Assembly (NCBI GenBank): GCA_003024175.1
Contig: MDYQ01000062.1
Location: 1-64,000, forward strand
Length of the DNA: 64,000 bases
Source: Planoprotostelium fungivorum
Lineage: Eukaryota; Evosea; Variosea; Cavosteliida; Cavosteliaceae
Direction of reading: 5' to 3'
The translations under genes were made by a program, and so were the position numbers. Shown piece after piece: positions 59,182 to 64,000 of the stretch. The number at the start of each line of letters is the position of its first letter. Within the stretch, counting starts at the first letter, position 1. Below the pieces are notes generated by a model. It was not told the origin of the DNA. It saw only the letters and a program-made list of their open reading frames with translations, and searched no databases.

Positions 59182-61743
59182 ATGCCACCGAAGGGAGCAG
59201 CAGGCACCCAACTGAAGAAGGGAGGAAAGGATAAGATCAGACATGCCGGACATCAATCGTCACACAAGGACAGCAAGAGAACGAAGAAGTTCAAGCATAA
59301 GCATCTGGAGGACACTCTGGCCTTGCGAAAGAAGCTGAAGTTGTTCAAGGGAAGAGCAAAGAAGAAGGAGGACAGAGAAGAAGAGGAGAAACAGGGTCCA
59401 TCGTTCTCTTACCGTGAGTACGATCGCATCACGAATCACATCACATCGACATCACCTCTGACGTTCGAACAGCGGATGCCGCGATAGAAGAACAAGAGGA
59501 AGAAGAGCAGGAGTCCGGAAGTGAGGAAGAGGAAGAAGAGGAAGCTCTCGATGACATTAACATCGAGAGTGATGAGGAGGAAGATGAAGACGCCAGAATG
59601 GACCTTCTGCAACACAAGAAAGAATTGGAGGCTTTGGCAGAGAAGGATCCAGATTTCTTTGAATATCTGAAAGAGACATCAGAGGACGTCCTCCAGTTCG
59701 GTCAAGTGAGCCCTTGAATCTCACTCTCTTCCTCATGTTCCACAGGAAGAAGATGATGAGAAGTTGGAAGAAGAAGCCAAGAGAAGCATCAACAAGAAGA
59801 TGATCAACCAATGGTACAGAGAGGCCAGAGACGGCTCTCTCACCGCTCTCAAGAGGCTCATCGTCGCCTTCCGCTGTGCCATCCGATCTGATGAATCATC
59901 CAATCAAGTGGCCGTCTACACCATCCCCGGAGAGAAGACTTACACGCACCTCTTCAACCTCTGCATGCAGAACCTCTCTCATGTCTTCCAATCGCATGCC
60001 GGAGATCAGACGGGAAAAAACAACAAGCGCTGGTTACGCATCAAGAACCTCGTGCGAAGCTTCCTCTTGGACGTCCTCCACTTCATCACGAAGAACTCAC
60101 ACAGCGACGACAGTCTATCTCACGTCCTCCAATATCTAAAGCGCTACTGCATGTGGATCTCACGCTTCGATGATCTCTCCCAAAAGTTCATCAGACCGAT
60201 GATGGAGGTCTGGTCCGAAGGCACTGACGCCACGAGAGTCTCCGTGTTCCTCTCCGTCAGAGAATTGGTCGTCCATTCAAAGAATCAATTCACCGAAGAG
60301 CTGCTGAGGATCGTATACCTCACTTACGTGAAGAAGGCAAAGAACTACAACGGCAAGACGGCACCGTCCATCCAGCTCATGTCCAACTGTGTCGTGGAGC
60401 TCTTCCTCATGAACAGAAGCATCTCTTACCCTATGGTCTTTGTCTACATCAGGCAGCTCGTGGTCCACATCAGAAAGTTTATGCAGAGTAAATCGAAGGT
60501 GAGAAAAAAAATGGAGGGAGTGGGGATTGAAACGTGGGCAGGATGATCTGAGGAACATCTGCAGCTGGCAGTTTATCAATTCGATCAAAGTGTGGGTGCA
60601 GCTGTTGGTCGAATACGCAAAGAAACATCCAGAGTTGGTCTCATCGAACGACAAGTGTGACCTGTGGCAGCTGTCTTTCCCTCTCATCCAAGTCATCATC
60701 GCCACCATCAGGTTTTATTTCATTTTATTTCTCTCCTCAACGAAAATCTTCACATCCCTTTTATTTCATTTTATTTCTCCACACTTGATTGACTTGGACA
60801 GGGTCAGCACAAACTCGAGATACCTCCCCCTCCGTTTCCTGTGCATCGAATTCCTCCACTCTCTCAGCCAATCCGGCCACGTTTTCATCTCCACCATCCC
60901 CTACATCTTGGAGGCGTTGGACAGCAGCGAATTGAAGAAGAAGACGAAACCGAGCGACAAAGAGATCAATTTCACTCACACCTTAAAGATCACCAAGGGC
61001 AACATGGGAACGCAGAGCTTTCAGGTGAGAACAGCCTCTATCCCCTTCGTTCTGACTCGACCAGGATTACGTTGTCAACCGTATCTACATGCTGATGATG
61101 GAATACTTTTCCATTCAGTCACGCTCCATTTCCTTTCCGGAGATGACTTACGGCACCATCAACCGTCTGAAGAGCTTCAACAAGAAGGCACACGTTGCCA
61201 TGTGGAAGAAGAAGATGATGCAAGTGATCGAGCAGTTGGAGAAGAATGCGAGACACGTGACGACGCAGCGTCTCAGCCTCAACTACAGCCCGAAGAACGT
61301 CGACAAGAACAAAAACTTTTTGGCGGGAACGGTGACGCCACTGACTAAGCACTACGAGCAGCTGAAGGCGAACGAGCTGAAGATCCAGTCTCTGAAGAAG
61401 TACGATTTAGAAGACGAGATGGACGATTCAGACGAAGAGAGAGAGGAGAAGAGAGAGAAGAGAGGGAAGAGAGGAGAAAAAGAGGAAGAAGAGGAAGAAG
61501 AAGAAGACGAGGAAGAAGAGATGGAAGAGGAGATGGAAGAGGAGGAAGAGCCAAAGAAACAAGTGAAAGTGGAGAAGCCTTCCGGACAGAAGAGAAAGAA
61601 GCAGGAGAAGAAGGGAGGGAAAGAGAAGAAGCAGAAGACAAAGGAGATGTGAGTCGTGATGATGATGATGAGATGGCTGATCGTCACGTAGGAGCAACGA
61701 TGAGGACATTGTGGAGGACTTTTCTTTCTCGGATGATGAATAA
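59182..61743 (+). CDS. NOC2: nucleolar complex protein 2 (NOC2)
   Basis: NOC2 works with NOC1/NOC3 in pre-60S ribosome assembly in the nucleolus. The ATG at 59182 gives MPPKGAAGTQLKKGGKDKIR and a basic region TKKFKHKHLEDTLALRKKLK. The acidic stretch and EKDPDFFEYLKETSEDVLQF come next. The conserved body has KKMINQWYREARDGSLTALK, KTYTHLFNLCMQNLSHVFQS, DVLHFITKNSHSDDSLSHVL, QLMSNCVVELFLMNRSISYP and WQLSFPLIQVIIATIR. TNSRYLPLRFLCIEFLHSLS and INFTHTLKITKGNMGTQSFQ follow. The C-terminus is long acidic/basic (DEEEEMEEEMEEEEEPKKQ), and a last small exon reads SNDEDIVEDFSFSDDE with a TAA at 61741-61743. The stop is 45 bp from the gamma-glutamyl hydrolase stop. Confidence 0.94.
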
Positions 61744-61788
61744 AAGACAGAGGAATCGATCTTCTTATCTTAAGCGAAAGAAGAGATT

Positions 61789-63230
61789 TTATTGCCATTG
61801 GAAAGCGTAGGTCTGCTCGTCTGGCCACGAGTCTGTAGAGTCCTCTGAATAGTAAGGGTTGTAGTTGTAGATGAGAGCTTTCGCTTCGTCCGCAGCTGTA
61901 TCGTATCTGGAAACGAGTCATACTCTCTTTCCGTCATGATGATCAGAGTCATGATGATGATGATGATGGTGCACCTGTGATCGTTCTTTCTGGCCTCATC
62001 TACAAAGAAATCTCCAAAGTATTGAGAAGCTCTGATGGCTTGTCTGGAGTGAGATACTGATTCCCTCACATTCCACTCGAATGCATTTCTCTCTGGATGA
62101 AATTGGACACCTATCGATCGTCATCGTTGCGATCGCGATCGTGATGACGATGATCGATATGATCGCGATGACATCGATGCATCGATAGAACGAGAGACGA
62201 TGTGAGTGCGAGTGATGACGTGAATGAAGACGATGACGATGATGATGATGTACATACCATAGACGGGATACTTTCTACCCTCCATCACAGATGCAAATGG
62301 AGTTCCTTTCCTATCCACGTTCTGTGCGATCATACGGAAAAACTTTCTCATTCGATTATTCTTCTGGAACGTCTGAGGGTAAACACCATCTTGCATCACC
62401 GATCAGACACGATCGTCATCACGATCAGCTCACCGTGATGCAGATTGATGGTGAGAGGTAAATTCTCCAAATTTACGTAGATGTCATCGGACATATCGGC
62501 GAGCATGCGACTCTGATCGGCCTCTGTGGACCAAGTGAGAGGCAGTGATAGATTCTCAGCGTCGAAGGCTTGCAGCTATCGGCATCAGATCGTGTGATGC
62601 ATGATCTTCTTTCGTTCACCTCCAGAGCTCCTTCACCTCCGATGAGAACGGATAATAATTCGAAACCTTGACAAGTGCCCCACACTGAGCGATGATTAGA
62701 AGATGGAATCGAGTAGAGGATAGAAGGCACCTGGGAAGTGAACACCTCTGTCGTTCTCTTCGAGAGCCAATTGGAGAAGATATCTGGCCGTCTCTACATC
62801 TGTGAAGACATTGAGAAGGTCGTAGACGGATTAGAAGATCTTCAAGACTCACAAGTGGCGTTCTCTGATAGAACGAGATCTCCTCCCGTGAAGAGGATGC
62901 TGCGACGGATTAGAGTTGGTATCAAGATGTACGTGTACCCATTCAAATGAGAGAACTGCTCTTTCAACTTGTCTTTGCTGGAGTTGAACCAAACGGGTAC
63001 GACTCGTGCACCACTAGACTCGACCTATACCATTTCACCTTCCATTCAGAATGGATCACTTTCATACGCACCCATTTCACATAGTTCGCAGCGAGATACG
63101 ACGTGTTACCTCTGTAAGTCAACCCGTCACCGGCCGGTTGATCTAATATACCAATCACAGGTCGGTCATTCAACTGCGAGAGAACACTGGCGACCAGAAT
63201 GAACAAGAAGGGGAGGTATGATGTCATCAT
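61789..63230 (-). CDS. GGH: gamma-glutamyl hydrolase (folate gamma-glutamyl peptidase)
   Basis: This secreted/lysosomal cysteine peptidase trims poly-gamma-glutamate from folates. The ATG at 63230 gives MMTSYLPFLFILVASVLSQL, a clear signal peptide, then NDRPVIGILDQPAGDG and NTSYLAANYVKWV. The catalytic Cys lies in VWGTCQGFELLSVLIGGEGA near 62680-62620, with a class-I glutamine amidotransferase-like setting. MSDDIYVNLENLPLTINLHH, NRMRKFFRMIAQNVDRKGTP and SVMEGRKYPVYG follow. Near 62110-62070 the catalytic His segment reads VQFHPERNAFEWNVRESVSH. It ends YAFQWQ with a TAA at 61789-61791. About five short introns are needed. It shares a 101-bp divergent promoter with the cytochrome b561-domain gene. 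Confidence 0.93.
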
Positions 63231-63331
63231 CCCTCTTCGATCTCGTGATTTCGGAATCAGCTCCAGAGAATTCTCGAGATCTCTTCTAATTCTCAGACCA
63301 CTCCAACAAACGAGCCACAACTGCCGACATC

Positions 63332-64000
63332 ATGGCCGACAAGGAAGCTCTACTAAGAACAAACGATCAAGAGATCCCCCGTAGCTTCAGCCCCACTTGG
63401 GAATTAGTGAGGATCGATCTGGATTGACCGACCGATCTGACAAAGATCTAGCTCTTACGAGTCCTTGTGAATGCCAGCATACTCACCATCTGCATCATCG
63501 TCTGGTGGAGGGCTAAGGACTCTGGTCTTCCCGATCTCTTCTTGATTCACGTTATCGGAATGCTCCTCTTCATCCTCTTCAGCGCCAATGCAGTGTGAGA
63601 AACAACTCATCCATGCTTCGTTGCACTCATTTCATCCAGTTTCGCCCTCCAACACGGCCATCCTGCCCTCAGAAATGGTGCACCCAAGATACTTCACATC
63701 CTTTTGAACAGCATGTCTGTTCTAGCTCTCATCGTTGGATTCACTGCCATCGTTCTGAACAAGAACAAGATGCACAAACCCCATTTCACATCGAACCATG
63801 CAAAAGTAGGACTCACCACCATCATTTTGACCTTCTTGGCCGCTCTTGGCGCTTACTTCTTCAAGTACGCTCTCGGTCCTCCCAAGGGTATGACACAATC
63901 ACATCCCATCTTGAGAACGTGTTCTTAACGATTCAAGGACCCTGGCTGTTCCCCATCCACGTCGTGCTCGGTTACATCATCACCATTCTGTGGCACATCA
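63332..64000 (+). CDS. cytochrome b561-domain membrane protein (CYB561D1/2-like), partial
   Basis: This is a transmembrane ferric/ascorbate redox protein of endomembranes by family. The ATG at 63332 gives MADKEALLRTNDQEIPRSFS, then after a 45-nt intron LLRVLVNASILTICIIVWWR, PDLFLIHVIGMLLFILFSAN (heme-ligand-type His), a further exon with KILHILLNSMSVLALIVGFT, and HFTSNHAKVGLTTIILTFLA (the HxTxxH pattern of CYB561D proteins). FPIHVVLGYIITILWHI runs to the window end, so the 3' end is missing. Four His residues on two helix pairs fit two b-type haems. Confidence 0.88.

Noticed and set aside
61345-61709. Ser/Leu-rich minus-strand open frames
   Set aside because: They are antisense shadows of the acidic/basic C-terminus of NOC2.

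Overview
This is an intron-rich, very compact protist nuclear segment. Nearly every gene is cut by many short spliceosomal introns (mostly about 35-60 nt, donors usually GTGAG or GTAAG, acceptors CAG or TAG, little polypyrimidine tract). Genes sit in divergent pairs 100-400 bp apart, and several convergent pairs end only 15-45 bp apart. The gene set is eukaryotic housekeeping plus signalling. A flagellar protein (DRC11) and a ZBBX-like protein imply a flagellate stage. Plant-style LRR repeats joined to a HRDLAxRN-type kinase, and ankyrin arrays of the form LLLSDPRVDPSA, recall what I know of protosteloid amoebozoans (Protostelium/Planoprotostelium type). That assignment is inference; no rRNA or mitochondrial marker is present to test it. 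I saw no transposon, CRISPR array, rRNA or tRNA gene.

Left part (1-21 kb): a possible unidentified gene (424-1120), USP39 splicing factor (-), PSMD13/Rpn9 proteasome lid (+), PP4R3 phosphatase regulator (-), mS23-like mitoribosomal protein (+), DRC11/IQCA1 (-), GPR89 (+), cytosolic GluRS (-) and a Ded1/DDX3 helicase (+).

Middle (21-33 kb): a ZBBX-like protein (+), frataxin (-), UTP15 (-), an unidentified nuclear-looking protein (-) that shares an E2F-bearing divergent promoter with NDC80 (+), TM2D3 (+), and a large unidentified coiled-coil protein (+).

33.3-41.6 kb (-): the most striking locus. Splice phases and a shared exon support one open gene coding for a signal peptide, an apparently active GH5 beta-1,3-glucanase-type domain, a Pro/Thr linker, a second GH5 domain that has lost both catalytic glutamates, a plant-like LRR ectodomain, one transmembrane helix and a tyrosine-kinase-like cytoplasmic kinase. 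A receptor that may cut and bind glucan and then signal would suit a microbe that eats fungi or yeast; that role is inference.

Right part (42-64 kb): a large orphan with a mitochondrial-type N-terminus (-), ketopantoate reductase (+), a tiny zinc-ribbon protein (-), an ankyrin-array protein (+), a minimal homeobox gene (-), SMC3 cohesin (-) with two tandem E2F sites upstream, a Sel1-repeat protein (+), cystinosin (-), NOC2 (+), gamma-glutamyl hydrolase (-) and a cytochrome b561-domain protein running off the end (+).

Many of the few longer introns are swollen by minisatellites. Coordinates for genes run from start codon to stop codon and include introns; exon chains were worked out by eye from frames, splice sites and family conservation.
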